A stretch of DNA of 64,000 nucleotides from DAOVFN01 sp964607835 (GCA_964607835.1 CAZSLL010000006.1:13064-77063), one strand, 5' to 3'; positions 1 to 6,939 are shown, counted from the stretch's first letter. Notes: generated by a model not told the origin, from the letters alone. Program-made: numbers and translations.

Positions 1-329
1 ATTTGACACTCATTGAATACTACTGCCTTGACGGTGAGGCAGAGACAGAGCATTACCAGTGCGAGTACGGCTGCTATGACGGCGTTTGCGTCGAGGGGCC
101 TGATATACAGTACTGTAATGATTCTGACGGAGGTAAGGCATACGATATCGCGGGCGAGGTCATAACCTACAACGAGATGTTTAACCCGCCTGAGGTGAGC
201 CATCCGGATATATGCTATACCGAAGTCAATGGAACCCAGTACGTTATGGAGCAGTACTGCGAGAACGGTGAGGCCCTTGAGGAGCCCCACCTCTGCCCCG
301 GTGGCTGCTCTGAAGGCGCATGCCTTTGA
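1..329 (+). CDS. Cys-rich secreted protein, C-terminal part
   Basis: The reading frame is open from the left edge of the window, so only the C-terminus of a longer protein is visible. It holds two related cysteine modules (around residues 8-30 and 83-108), each with a YC..GE.....C..GC..G.C pattern. A similar module precedes the membrane anchor of the surface protein at 15127-17787. Such modules are common in secreted archaeal proteins, where they probably form small disulfide-bonded domains. No catalytic motif is visible. The TTG at position 3 is unlikely to be the true start, because the first module would be cut. Function is unknown; extracellular location is inferred from the cysteine pattern. 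Confidence 0.6.
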   Translation, partial: LTLIEYYCLDGEAETEHYQCEYGCYDGVCVEGPDIQYCNDSDGGKAYDIAGEVITYNEMFNPPEVSHPDICYTEVNGTQYVMEQYCENGEALEEPHLCPGGCSEGACL

Positions 330-364
330 TGCCATCCGGGAATTCTTTAAATCCCTTCTCCGGG

Positions 365-376
365 TATATATAATAT
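365..376 (+). promoter_or_regulatory. TATA-like promoter element
   Basis: An AT-only stretch about 20 bases ahead of the ATG at 390, following a GC-rich region. It is a plausible archaeal TATA box for the small membrane protein gene. Confidence 0.45.
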
Positions 377-389
377 CAGGTGACTAGTC

Positions 390-749
390 ATGAGGCTGGA
401 GTTTGACCTTAAACTGGCCCTTGCCGTTTTTTTGGTGGTTGGTTCAGTGGCTGCTATATCCATTTACTATGCCCTTTCCCCTGTTCAGCCGGTGGACCAG
501 GACAGGGCGGTCTACGCGTGCATATTCCTGTGCAAGGCCGCCAGGAACCAGGGAGAGAGCCTCGCCAGGGGCCCCTGCATCTCATCAGGGTTGGACGCGT
601 GGGAGATGACTGACTGGGTGTGCGACATAGCCCATTCCCCAAGGCAGGCCATTGACGACCAGCCCGTGAACCAATGCCCTGAATACGGGGTGACGGCGAG
701 GCATTTCGTGGAGCTGGACCCTGAGTGCGGCCTGATAAGGGCAGTGTGA
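390..749 (+). CDS. small membrane-anchored Cys-containing protein
   Basis: A 119-residue protein. A charged start (MRLEFDLK) is followed by one hydrophobic segment at about residues 8-28, then a soluble domain with six cysteines, including CIFLC near residue 44 and single cysteines spread to the C-terminus. The topology suggests a membrane-tethered extracytoplasmic domain with disulfides. I do not recognise the family. It has its own TATA-like box and is followed by a separate promoter for the RPA gene, so it seems monocistronic. Confidence 0.65.
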   Translation: MRLEFDLKLALAVFLVVGSVAAISIYYALSPVQPVDQDRAVYACIFLCKAARNQGESLARGPCISSGLDAWEMTDWVCDIAHSPRQAIDDQPVNQCPEYGVTARHFVELDPECGLIRAV

Positions 750-770
750 GCGGGCCGAATCCTCTTTAAA

Positions 771-781
771 AGGTTTTTTGA
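771..781 (+). promoter_or_regulatory. TATA-like box of RPA gene
   Basis: A CTTTAAAAGG-type element about 30-35 bases before the ATG at 812. A GGAGGTG ribosome-binding site lies between it and the start codon. Confidence 0.45.
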
Positions 782-811
782 CCATTATTAAGAACCTGTG
801 GAGGTGCCGGA

Positions 812-1834
812 ATGTTTTCTCTCGAGGCCATGGTTCAGCGCATATGCGAGCACTCCAAGCTCCCCTACGACAAGGTCAGGGGCATGATCAGCGACAAGCA
901 GAACGAGCTCTCGGGCCTGGTGTCAGAGGAGGGAGCGGCTTACATTGTGGCGCGTGAGCTCGGGCTCAACATGATAAAGGAGACCAAGAAGCAGCTCAAA
1001 GTGAACAGCCTGGTTTCAGGCCTCCGCTCAGTGGATATGGTGGTCAGGATTGCCAGGGTCTTCGAGGAGAGGCAGTTCGAGCGCGACGGCAAGCAGGGCT
1101 CTGTCATGAACCTCCTGGTGGGGGACGAGACAGGCACAGTGAGGCTCTCGCTATGGAACCATGAGACAGACCTCGTCAAGGAGGGCAAGCTGAACGAGGG
1201 CGACGCGGTGAAGATATCAGGGGGCTGGGTCAAGACCGACAACCGTGACCAGCTCGAGCTAAGGCTGGGCAGGGGGAGCATAGAGAAGGTGGACCAGGAG
1301 GTGAATCTCCCGGACAGGCAGAGCATGGAGCAGTCTTCCCAGGCAGCCCGGAGGGCAAGCATAGCTGATTTCAGGGAGGGAGGAAGCTATGAGGCCAGGG
1401 CAGCCCTGGTACAGGTTTTCAGGAGGAACCCCTTCTTCACCATATGTCCCCAGTGCGAGTCCAGGATCAGGGAGAGCGACGGCAGGTTCATATGCGACGA
1501 TCACGGGGAGGTCACACCAAAGTACGCCCTCGTGCTTTCCGGGATACTAGACGACGGCACAGAGAACATTCGGGCGGTCTTCTTCAGGGACATTGCAGAG
1601 AGGGTGTTCGGGAAGAATACAGAGGAGCTCAGGGAGGAAGCCCAGCAGGCCATAGACAGCATGGCTGTGTTCGATTCCGTGGACGGGCTGGGAAAAGAGT
1701 TCATATTCAGCGGAAGGGTGAAGAGGAACAGCTACACCGAGAGCCTTGAGTTCATGGTGAACTCAGTTGAGGATATCAGCCCCAAAGAAGAGGCTCAAAG
1801 GCTGGTGTCAGAGCTCGAGAAAGCGGCAGCATGA
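812..1834 (+). CDS. rpa: replication protein A (RPA), single-stranded DNA-binding protein
   Basis: Binds and protects single-stranded DNA in replication, recombination and repair. The 340-residue protein has a helical N-terminal region (1-60), an OB-fold at about residues 65-165 (VVRIARVFEERQF...GDETGTVRLSLWN), and a second OB-fold region holding a zinc site: CPQC near residue 212 and CDDH near 228 (C-x2-C, then C-x2-H). This is the layout of euryarchaeal RPA41-type proteins. A GGAGGTG ribosome-binding site supports the ATG. The next gene overlaps its stop by ATGA, and radA follows within 400 bases, so the single-strand binding protein and the strand-exchange recombinase are clustered. Confidence 0.9.
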   Translation: MFSLEAMVQRICEHSKLPYDKVRGMISDKQNELSGLVSEEGAAYIVARELGLNMIKETKKQLKVNSLVSGLRSVDMVVRIARVFEERQFERDGKQGSVMNLLVGDETGTVRLSLWNHETDLVKEGKLNEGDAVKISGGWVKTDNRDQLELRLGRGSIEKVDQEVNLPDRQSMEQSSQAARRASIADFREGGSYEARAALVQVFRRNPFFTICPQCESRIRESDGRFICDDHGEVTPKYALVLSGILDDGTENIRAVFFRDIAERVFGKNTEELREEAQQAIDSMAVFDSVDGLGKEFIFSGRVKRNSYTESLEFMVNSVEDISPKEEAQRLVSELEKAAA

Positions 1835-2214
1835 GCCTTACCGGAATAGCGGAACAGCCCTATCCATACCCTTATAAATGCTCATCTCGAATTAGAGTCA
1901 TACAGCTTCGCGCCGGAATGCGTGCCTGCTATTCAGGGCCTGGTAACATCGGGTTGCTGACCTGTGAAGAATGTAAGGGGAATGGAAAAATGCTGACCGA
2001 GACCATGTTCACGCTCGGAAGGAGATATGCTCTATCAGGAAGGGAGGCCAAGGACCTCATAATGAGGGACGCTCTCTCCAGGATGAGCCACTGGTCCAGA
2101 AAAGAGGGAGAAGACATGCACATCCTGTTCTCCTGCTTCGTGGAGGGCGCCAGGAGCGCTGAGACAGAGTACAAGCAGGGTCTTCTCAATACAGGGGAAG
2201 AACAGCCCTCTTAA
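1831..2214 (+). CDS. hypothetical protein between rpa and radA
   Basis: A 127-residue frame whose ATG overlaps the rpa stop (ATGA), the usual sign of translational coupling. The first ~30 residues look unlike a folded protein, and a TATA-like box (CTTATAAATG) at about 1871-1880 sits inside the frame. An internal start at 1918 or 1990 is therefore also possible; the ATG at 1990 is preceded by a GGGG-rich site. A CEEC pair lies near residue 45, and the C-terminal half is helical (LSGREAKDLIMRDALSRM). The family is not recognised. Its position between rpa and radA hints at a DNA-maintenance role, which is inference only. Confidence 0.6.
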   Translation: MSLTGIAEQPYPYPYKCSSRIRVIQLRAGMRACYSGPGNIGLLTCEECKGNGKMLTETMFTLGRRYALSGREAKDLIMRDALSRMSHWSRKEGEDMHILFSCFVEGARSAETEYKQGLLNTGEEQPS

Positions 2215-2233
2215 TGTATTATGGTGATTAGGA

Positions 2234-3172
2234 ATGCCTGATGATATAGGAAAGCTCGCTGGAGTCGGGGAGAAGACAGCCGAGAAGCTCCAGGAGTCAG
2301 GATACACTGACTACATGTCCATTGCCGCAGCCTCTGCCGGAGAGCTTGTGGGAAACGTTGGCGTGGGCGAGGAGACTGCCAGTAAGATAATCGCCTCTGC
2401 CAGGGACGCCCTTGATATGGGCTTCGAGACCGCCACCTCTGTTCTCAAGAAGAGAGAGCAGGTGGGAAAGATAACAACAGGCTCCAAGGCATTCGACACC
2501 CTCATGGGTGGGGGAATAGAGACCCAGGCCATAACAGAGGCTCATGGGGCCTTTGGGTCTGGCAAGTCCCAGGTGGCCCACCAGCTCGCTGTCACTGTGC
2601 AGCTTCCCAAAGACAGGGGAGGCCTGGCAGGGAACGCCATATTCATAGACACAGAAAACACATTCAGGTCAGAGAGGATAATGGAGATTGCCAAGGGCCT
2701 GGGGCTTGACCCCAAAAAGGCCCTGGAGAACATACTCGTGGCAAGGGCCTACAACTCTGACCATCAGACTCTCCTGGCTGAGAAGGCCGAGGAATTCGTG
2801 AAGAAGAACAATGTCAAGGTCATAATAGTGGACTCTCTGACCAGCGCCTTCAGGAGCGACTACACCGGAAGGGGTACCCTGGCCAACAGGCAGCAAAAGC
2901 TCAACAGGCACCTTCACACCCTTCAGAGGCTGGGTGATGTTTACAACGCTGCTGTTTACGTGACCAACCAGGTGATGTCCAGGCCTGACATACTGTTCGG
3001 CGACCCCACGGCCCCCATAGGGGGCCACATACTGGGCCACACCGCCACCTTCAGGATTTACCTCAGGAAGAGCAAGGCAGAGAAAAGGATAGCCAAGCTC
3101 ATAGATTCTCCATGCCTCCCTGACGGGGAGACTGTTTTCAAGGTAGTGACAGAGGGAATTCAGGATGTCTAA
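2234..3172 (+). CDS. radA: DNA repair and recombination protein RadA
   Basis: The archaeal RecA/Rad51 homologue, which forms ATP-dependent filaments on single-stranded DNA and catalyses strand exchange. The 312-residue protein starts with a helix-hairpin-helix DNA-binding domain (residues 1-60, GVGEKTAEKL). It has Walker A GAFGSGKS at about 105-112 and Walker B VIIVDS at about 196-201. The L1/L2 region includes TNQVMSRPD, and the C-terminus has the conserved PIGGHILGHT segment. Length and domain order are typical. The upstream neighbour is the ssDNA-binding protein RPA. Confidence 0.97.
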   Translation: MPDDIGKLAGVGEKTAEKLQESGYTDYMSIAAASAGELVGNVGVGEETASKIIASARDALDMGFETATSVLKKREQVGKITTGSKAFDTLMGGGIETQAITEAHGAFGSGKSQVAHQLAVTVQLPKDRGGLAGNAIFIDTENTFRSERIMEIAKGLGLDPKKALENILVARAYNSDHQTLLAEKAEEFVKKNNVKVIIVDSLTSAFRSDYTGRGTLANRQQKLNRHLHTLQRLGDVYNAAVYVTNQVMSRPDILFGDPTAPIGGHILGHTATFRIYLRKSKAEKRIAKLIDSPCLPDGETVFKVVTEGIQDV

Positions 3173-3180
3173 CGGAGGAG

Positions 3181-3285
3181 TCAGGACCAGCTGTCCTCAT
3201 CCTCCTCCTGGTCTGTATCAAAGCCCTCTTCATCCTCGTCCGGTTCCTCATCATCCTCGTCCCAGTCCTCTTCTGCAAGGAACAT
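3181..3285 (-). CDS. 34-residue highly acidic small protein
   Basis: Read directly from the sequence: 35 codons including the stop, starting MFLAEEDWDEDDEE and ending EDSWS. About 19 of 34 residues are Asp or Glu. A TATA-like box on the same strand (CTTTAAAT, 3309-3316) lies about 30 bases upstream of the ATG, the spacing of a leaderless archaeal transcript. It converges on radA, leaving 8 bases between the stops. Function is unknown; a DNA-mimic or a partner of a basic protein are possibilities only. Short length and low complexity keep confidence moderate. Confidence 0.5.
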   Translation of the reverse strand: MFLAEEDWDEDDEEPDEDEEGFDTDQEEDEDSWS

Positions 3286-3381
3286 GTTTCCTTATTCTCC
3301 CTGCAAGCATTTAAAGCATGACCTGTTCATGCCTCCCTAAGTGCACTGCCATGAGTAATAGTGGCACACAAAATCATAGCC

Positions 3382-3471
3382 GCCCCTGCAGCATGCTGTG
3401 GAGCCAAGGATTGCAGGGGCTGTTCTGGGAGGCCATCTGGTCGTTGCCCACTCCCGGGGATATGGCGTCCC
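3382..3471 (-). ncRNA. possible structured RNA, two hairpins
   Basis: The stretch 3286-3591 has no convincing gene. It contains two strong inverted repeats. At 3427-3471 there is a stem of nine pairs with one mismatch (GGGACGCCAT with ATGGCCTCCC on the minus strand) around a 25-nt loop. At 3382-3420 there is a nine-pair stem, GCCCCTGCA with TGCAGGGGC. On the minus strand a TTTTTATATATC element at 3498-3509 lies about 25 bases before the first hairpin, consistent with a promoter. I do not recognise an RNA family, and an H/ACA-like guide is only a thought. Confidence 0.25.
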
Positions 3472-3591
3472 GGCAGCCAGTGTCTGAGCGTGAGATATAT
3501 AAAAATCAAACCAGGCACTAGTATGCCGCACACGGAGGAAAGGATTTAGCCCTCTGACTGTCCCTTTAAAATTAAAAATGCCGCAGGCAAT

Positions 3592-3852
3592 CTATACGAT
3601 GTCCTTCTCAGACACTATGACGAAGTCGCCCACTGACTTGACCGCAGAGAATGGTACCAGAATCCTGTTCTTCTCGTCTGACTGGAGGTTCAGGTTGGCT
3701 GTGTGCGAGGTGCTCTCTGCCAGGGCAAGGTTTATGAGCTCGCCTGACTCTGTTATGAAGTCTATGTCTCCGATGACCCCGAACTTCTTGCCAGTCTCCT
3801 CGGAAATGAGCACCTTGCCCAAAAGGTCCTTGCTCTTTACTCTCTCTTCCAT
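3592..3852 (-). CDS. PRC-barrel domain protein
   Basis: An 86-residue protein matching the PRC-barrel fold: SKDLLGKVLISEETGKKFG at the N-terminus, then GDIDFITESGELINLAL and a closing strand VPFSAVKSVGDFVIV. These small beta-barrels occur in RimM and as stand-alone archaeal proteins, where they are thought to mediate protein or RNA contacts; their exact archaeal role is not settled. A strong GGAGGG ribosome-binding site precedes the ATG at 3852. AT-rich TATA candidates lie at about 3893-3900 and 3915-3925. The gene sits just outside the left repeat of the island described at 3943-9683. Confidence 0.8.
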   Translation of the reverse strand: MEERVKSKDLLGKVLISEETGKKFGVIGDIDFITESGELINLALAESTSHTANLNLQSDEKNRILVPFSAVKSVGDFVIVSEKDIV

Positions 3853-3942
3853 GAAAACCCTCCTATTAAAGCAACAAAAGCATGAACTGCTCGGTATATA
3901 GCATATGGAATAAAGCTATTTAAGCTTAATGCAGACCGCATC

Positions 3943-3956
3943 ACGCCTCCACCATG
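3943..3956 (+). repeat. left 14-bp direct repeat of the island (att-like)
   Basis: ACGCCTCCACCATG, identical to 9670-9683. On the minus strand it reads ATG GTG GAG GCG T, the last codons of the AAA+ ATPase gene whose intact end is at 9668. Here the following bases give TGA, so this copy also encodes M-V-E-A-stop. That is what is expected if an element inserted at the 3' end of the ATPase gene and duplicated its tail. Confidence 0.6.
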
Positions 3957-3965
3957 GATGCCCTT

Positions 3966-3976
3966 CCAATAACTCA
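3966..3976 (+). repeat. left 11-bp inverted repeat of the island
   Basis: CCAATAACTCA, the exact reverse complement of 9657-9667. It lies 9 bases inside the left direct repeat, while the right copy lies 2 bases inside the right one, so the ends are not perfectly symmetrical. Confidence 0.5.
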
Positions 3977-4077
3977 ATCCCCAGAATGCCAGCGCGTGAA
4001 CAGCAATAAATAAAAACTCAGAGGAGGGGATAATTCAAATTTTATGCGCCCAAACAGTATGATTGGTCTGAATTTAA

Positions 4078-4149
4078 GCCTGAGCCATAGGCGGGGCGAG
4101 GGGGTGCAGAACCACGGAAACCGTGAGGAGGCGCACCCCCTAGGCAGGC
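4078..4149. ncRNA. strong hairpin, possible structured RNA or terminator
   Basis: The stretch 3853-4191 has no convincing protein gene. It contains a long imperfect hairpin: GCCTG/CAGGC (4078-4082 with 4145-4149), AGGGGGTGC/GCACCCCCT (4099-4107 with 4133-4141), and an inner CACGG/CCGTG stem (4113-4117 with 4121-4125) with a 3-nt loop and an asymmetric internal loop. Two further palindromes follow at about 4160-4181. It lies directly downstream, on the minus strand, of the two small genes at 4192-4485, so it could be their 3' UTR or a separate RNA. No known family is recognised. Confidence 0.4.
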
Positions 4150-4191
4150 ATGAGTAGGGCCTGGCCCTGCCCTCCCGGAGGAGCGTCATTC

Positions 4192-4335
4192 TTATATATT
4201 TGTCGGCTTCAATATTTCAGCATCTTTCAAGAGTGATTTCGCTTTTGTTGTTGCTTCATCCGGGTTATCCAGCATTTGACAAACCATGCTATCCCAGTTT
4301 GTGAAGGTGCAAACCGCTAGCTTATTCTGAGTCAT
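4192..4335 (-). CDS. 47-residue hypothetical protein
   Basis: A short frame starting MTQNKLAVCTFTNWD and ending ILKPTNI. Its ATG follows immediately after the TAA of the upstream 49-residue gene, so the two are probably co-translated. Two cysteines and a helical acidic/lysine-rich middle (DNPDEATTKAKSLLKDAE) are visible. The family is not recognised. A structured hairpin lies just downstream. Being in tandem with another small frame that has a perfect ribosome-binding site is the main support. Confidence 0.5.
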   Translation of the reverse strand: MTQNKLAVCTFTNWDSMVCQMLDNPDEATTKAKSLLKDAEILKPTNI

Positions 4336-4485
4336 TTAGCCTCCCTGCATTCTGCATGCCAGATAGCTTCTCATCCGGGCCTCTCCGCCTTCTGGGACTT
4401 CCTTCCTTGCCTTTTGACCGCACTCAATCGACTTTTGTATAGAAACATTCCATTTTTCCATGGCTTCATCAACTGTTTTTGCCAT
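4336..4485 (-). CDS. 49-residue hypothetical protein
   Basis: A short frame starting MAKTVDEAMEKWNVSIQK and ending LACRMQGG. It has an excellent ribosome-binding site (GGAGGAGGTGA) seven bases before the ATG. A TATA-like box on the minus strand (CTTTTTATATAAG, about 4635-4648) would give a leader of roughly 125 nt. The sequence is helical and charged, with two cysteines (residues 22 and 44). It is followed without a gap by a second small gene. Function is unknown; a regulator or toxin-antitoxin component are possibilities without direct evidence. Confidence 0.6.
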   Translation of the reverse strand: MAKTVDEAMEKWNVSIQKSIECGQKARKEVPEGGEARMRSYLACRMQGG

Positions 4486-4541
4486 TATTTCACCTCCTCC
4501 ATTAGTTTAACCAGGCTGAAACTTGCATTATTAGGAGCAGT

Positions 4542-4551
4542 TGGGGGGGGG
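4542..4551 (+). repeat. run of ten G residues
   Basis: A mononucleotide run in the leader of the small minus-strand genes. It could vary in length by slippage or be a sequencing inaccuracy. Apart from this run and the TATA-like element near 4640, I see nothing in 4486-4708. Confidence 0.6.
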
Positions 4552-4708
4552 GTTCATCCGCTCCCGCCCCACTTTCTCATAAGGAGGTAAATCACTTACA
4601 ACTGCTTACCTGGTACTTAATAAAAAACATGACTTATATAAAAAGGCCATGTATGATAGCGTTTTTAAAAAAATATTTAATTAACTGATTGTATATATTC
4701 TTGTGTCT

Positions 4709-5089
4709 CTATTTAGGACAAGTTCTAAAACCCCAAGATTTAATCAAATCATTGGCATCTCTTTCTAACATTTTTCTACTCATCTTTTTTGGGTTCTTGT
4801 AGTGATGTAATTCATAATGTGCAATCTCATGTGCAATTGCATCTTCTTCCATACCTCTTTTCACTTTGTTCATTTTTAGGAAATTTAGACCAATGATGAT
4901 AAAATGTTGGCTTTTAGTATGAAGTTCTATTCTTCCAGTAAGTCCACCTGAGTTCAAAACAAAAAAGATAGGAGGCTCTTCATTTTTTCTCCCTAAAAAT
5001 AAATGACTAACAACATTTGAAGGTATCCTCATTAACGTTCTTTTTATTGCTTTTTTTGCTCCAAATTGGGGTTGCCATACGTGATACAA
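4709..5089 (-). CDS. HExxH zinc peptidase-like protein, possible frameshifted start
   Basis: The core motif is EDAIAHEIAHYELHHY (HExxH near residue 87), followed about 20 residues later by ERDAND, whose Glu is a likely third zinc ligand. This is the layout of small gluzincin-type or ImmA-like metallopeptidases. The only start in this frame is a TTG at 5089. The ATG at 5121, overlapping the stop of the upstream ribbon-helix-helix gene as ATGA, opens another frame. That frame runs 25 codons (MNEEDINKKVNC...) to a TAA at 5044-5046. A run of seven A (5051-5057), read as A AAA AAG, lies where a -1 shift would join the two frames. The partner gene suggests a regulator-peptidase pair, as in ImmA/ImmR. 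Family assignment is tentative. Confidence 0.65.
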   Translation of the reverse strand: MYHVWQPQFGAKKAIKRTLMRIPSNVVSHLFLGRKNEEPPIFFVLNSGGLTGRIELHTKSQHFIIIGLNFLKMNKVKRGMEEDAIAHEIAHYELHHYKNPKKMSRKMLERDANDLIKSWGFRTCPK

Positions 5090-5117
5090 TTTACTTTTTT
5101 ATTTATGTCCTCTTCAT

Positions 5118-5330
5118 TCATGATTTACCTCTAATCAAATGGCTCAATCGCACAAATGTCTGGAAAGCCTCTCTGTTTGCTTCATAGTTTGCATAGTCTT
5201 CAATTATTGCGTTCATGGTCATGTTTCTGTTGCTGAATTGCAGTCGTTTGGTCAGGTCTTCCAGTCTGGCTTGGTTTTCTTTTGTAAGCCTAAATGATAT
5301 TGGCGATTGCCTTGGAGATTTGCTTTTCAT
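5118..5330 (-). CDS. ribbon-helix-helix-type DNA-binding protein
   Basis: A 70-residue protein with the expected RHH layout: a basic N-terminus, a short beta-strand (SPISFRLTKENQARL), then two helices (DLTKRLQFSN and MTMNAIIEDYANYEANREAFQTFV). Such proteins bind DNA as dimers and often repress their own operon. A TATA-like GAATATAACTC lies about 30 bases upstream. Copies of GGTATTAC at 5341-5348 and 5457-5464, and inverted at 5491-5498, are candidate operator sites. Its stop overlaps an ATG of the peptidase cistron. Confidence 0.65.
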   Translation of the reverse strand: MKSKSPRQSPISFRLTKENQARLEDLTKRLQFSNRNMTMNAIIEDYANYEANREAFQTFVRLSHLIRGKS

Positions 5331-5340
5331 GTGAACAAAT

Positions 5341-5498
5341 GGTATTACAGAGTTATATTCATTGACAGCCCAAACCCAAAAAACAGCACAATGTTGAATT
5401 CAGACTACAAAATTTTTGTTCGAGTTGCAACAAAACAGCGCGAAAGTAACCAAAATGGTATTACCATAACGTGGATAGGGTAGTTCGAATGTAATACC
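5341..5498. promoter_or_regulatory. three GGTATTAC sites, candidate operator
   Basis: GGTATTAC occurs at 5341-5348 and 5457-5464 and, inverted, at 5491-5498, all in the AT-rich space between the divergent RHH gene (minus) and the first lipoprotein gene (plus). The first copy overlaps the RHH promoter. This fits autoregulation, which is inferred. Confidence 0.35.
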
Positions 5499-5557
5499 TA
5501 TTTAGTTCATTGGAATAGTGTTTGTCGTTTAACCCAGATTGAATGAAAAACAAGCCT

Positions 5558-5584
5558 TTTAAACCATTTTCCTAACAAATCAAC
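5558..5584 (+). promoter_or_regulatory. shared leaderless promoter, copy 1
   Basis: TTTAAACCATTTTCC followed by an A-rich stretch, with the TTTAA element exactly 27 bases before the ATG at 5585. The same arrangement precedes the genes at 6515 and 8242. Confidence 0.55.
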
Positions 5585-6454
5585 ATGGTAAGGGAAATTC
5601 CCATCCTGTTTGGAATAATTGCAGTTTTGTTTGTTTCTGGGTGCACAAACAGTATGGAGAGTGTTGGTAGAATTAGTTCATGTTCCTTTGAGAGTGCCAT
5701 TGACAGAATTACTGATGAATTGGCTGTCTCAAGAGGAGAATGTATAGAAATCTGTTCTGATTATTGGCAAGGAACAGGCAAATCCAACCCAGAGTATGGA
5801 CCCATAGGTCATTATTTCTGCAATTGCTATACCTGCGATTCAAGATTCAAGGACTATAATAAGGGACTCGCTTCTTCTTCAACTACTGAATCATGTACTC
5901 CGAATTATGAATGTGCAGATTGGGGGAAATGTAATATTTACCCAAATTATTCTGATGTTCCTATCAGACTTCGAGGGTGCTTGGATACCAACCAATGCGG
6001 AAATGAAATGAAGATTGAGGGATACGCCAGTGATAGAATCAGGGAAGTGTTAAAAGAAGTATGCAAAAACAACTCGTCCGAGGTTATTTGTCAGGATAAT
6101 GGCATGCTTGTTAGTGAAAGATGTGAATTAGAAAAAACAATGGAATGGATAACTGTAAAAGAGTTTAGCGGAGTTAACAATAAAGTGACTGATACTTTCA
6201 ACATAAATGGAGGCAAATGGAGATTCACTTGGGAATGTAAAGAGGATACAAGATTTGGAACAGGGTATGGAGGCATGAATATTTTTGCAACACCAACCGA
6301 ATCCGATTATATCTTGATAGGAGAAAGTGTTTTCATGGGTAAGTGTGAAGGACCAGATACAACCTATGTATATGAAGGCCCAGGAGAATATTATTTAGAT
6401 ATAGATGTTGCAAATGTCCTACAATGGTCTGTGTTAATTGAGGATTATTATTAA
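5585..6454 (+). CDS. island lipoprotein 1, Cys-rich
   Basis: A 289-residue secreted protein. Residues 1-20 form a lipoprotein signal (ILFGIIAVLFVSGC, with Cys20 as the lipid-bearing residue). The mature part carries many cysteines, including CSDYWQG..., CNCYTC and CTPNYECADWGKC; the last resembles small Cys modules in other archaeal surface proteins. The C-terminal third is predicted beta-rich. No enzyme motif is recognised. Signal peptide and promoter closely resemble those at 6515 and 8242, suggesting a co-expressed family of surface lipoproteins in the island. Confidence 0.7.
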   Translation: MVREIPILFGIIAVLFVSGCTNSMESVGRISSCSFESAIDRITDELAVSRGECIEICSDYWQGTGKSNPEYGPIGHYFCNCYTCDSRFKDYNKGLASSSTTESCTPNYECADWGKCNIYPNYSDVPIRLRGCLDTNQCGNEMKIEGYASDRIREVLKEVCKNNSSEVICQDNGMLVSERCELEKTMEWITVKEFSGVNNKVTDTFNINGGKWRFTWECKEDTRFGTGYGGMNIFATPTESDYILIGESVFMGKCEGPDTTYVYEGPGEYYLDIDVANVLQWSVLIEDYY

Positions 6455-6487
6455 TGTGAAAAGGATAATCCAAATAGCTTTTATGGT

Positions 6488-6514
6488 TTTAAAGCATTTT
6501 TCCAAGAAATCAGT
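6488..6514 (+). promoter_or_regulatory. shared leaderless promoter, copy 2
   Basis: TTTAAAGCATTTTTCC, 27 bases before the ATG at 6515, matching the promoters at 5558 and 8215 in sequence and spacing. Confidence 0.55.
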
Positions 6515-6929
6515 ATGAGGTATGGATTTGTCATAACTGCTTGTATTATTGCTGTTTTGTTGATTTCTGGGTGTATCTCCAATATAGACCCAACTGATAT
6601 AGCAAAAGCTACAGACTCGGTTAAAGAATTCCTAAAAGAGTATCCGAATGCGAATGTAATAGCTTCTCATATGAACCAAACAATCATGGAGGGTATTGTT
6701 GATGAATTAAGGGATGATTGTGGAGAACAGATGATGCTTGATTCCTATTGGAAAGTTCTGATTAAAGACCCTGATTCAAAGTCAAATGTTACAATATGGA
6801 TTGAAGAAGGGAGTATGGAAGTTGTTTGTGTCATTAGAGAAGGGAACGAAACCCCTACCATTAAAGATGAAGAGAAAGAAGCTTCTGAAGAACTTACCGA
6901 AAATGTAACAGAGAATACTAGTGACGTTG
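6515..6929 (+). CDS. island lipoprotein 2, cut by assembly gap
   Basis: At least 138 residues before the run of N. Lipoprotein signal at residues 1-20 (ACIIAVLLISGC). The mature part has a helical section (VKEFLKEYPNANVIASHMNQ), a CGEQMMLDSYWKVLI segment and a Glu/Thr-rich low-complexity tail that runs into the gap. The region just after the gap is Cys-rich and belongs to the propeller protein. Whether the two are one protein joined across the gap cannot be told, because the gap length is unknown. No enzymatic motif is seen. Confidence 0.65.
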
Positions 6930-6939
6930 NNNNNNNNNN
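6930..6939. other. assembly gap (10 N)
   Basis: Ten N bases, probably a placeholder of arbitrary length joining two contigs inside the island. Genes, including a possible integrase, could be missing here. Confidence 0.95.

Noticed and set aside
3318..3549. Overlapping 60-68 residue frames on both strands near 3.4 kb
   Set aside because: Several frames of similar length overlap without start signals or protein-like composition. The region looks like a structured non-coding stretch.
4091..4141. SRP RNA or RNase P RNA
   Set aside because: The conserved motifs of those RNAs (GGAAGNAGC-type loop of SRP, GAGGAAAGTCC of RNase P) are not present.
3974..4189. A 71-residue minus-strand frame
   Set aside because: It runs through the GC-rich hairpin, has an odd composition and no ribosome-binding site. 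The hairpin explains the region better.
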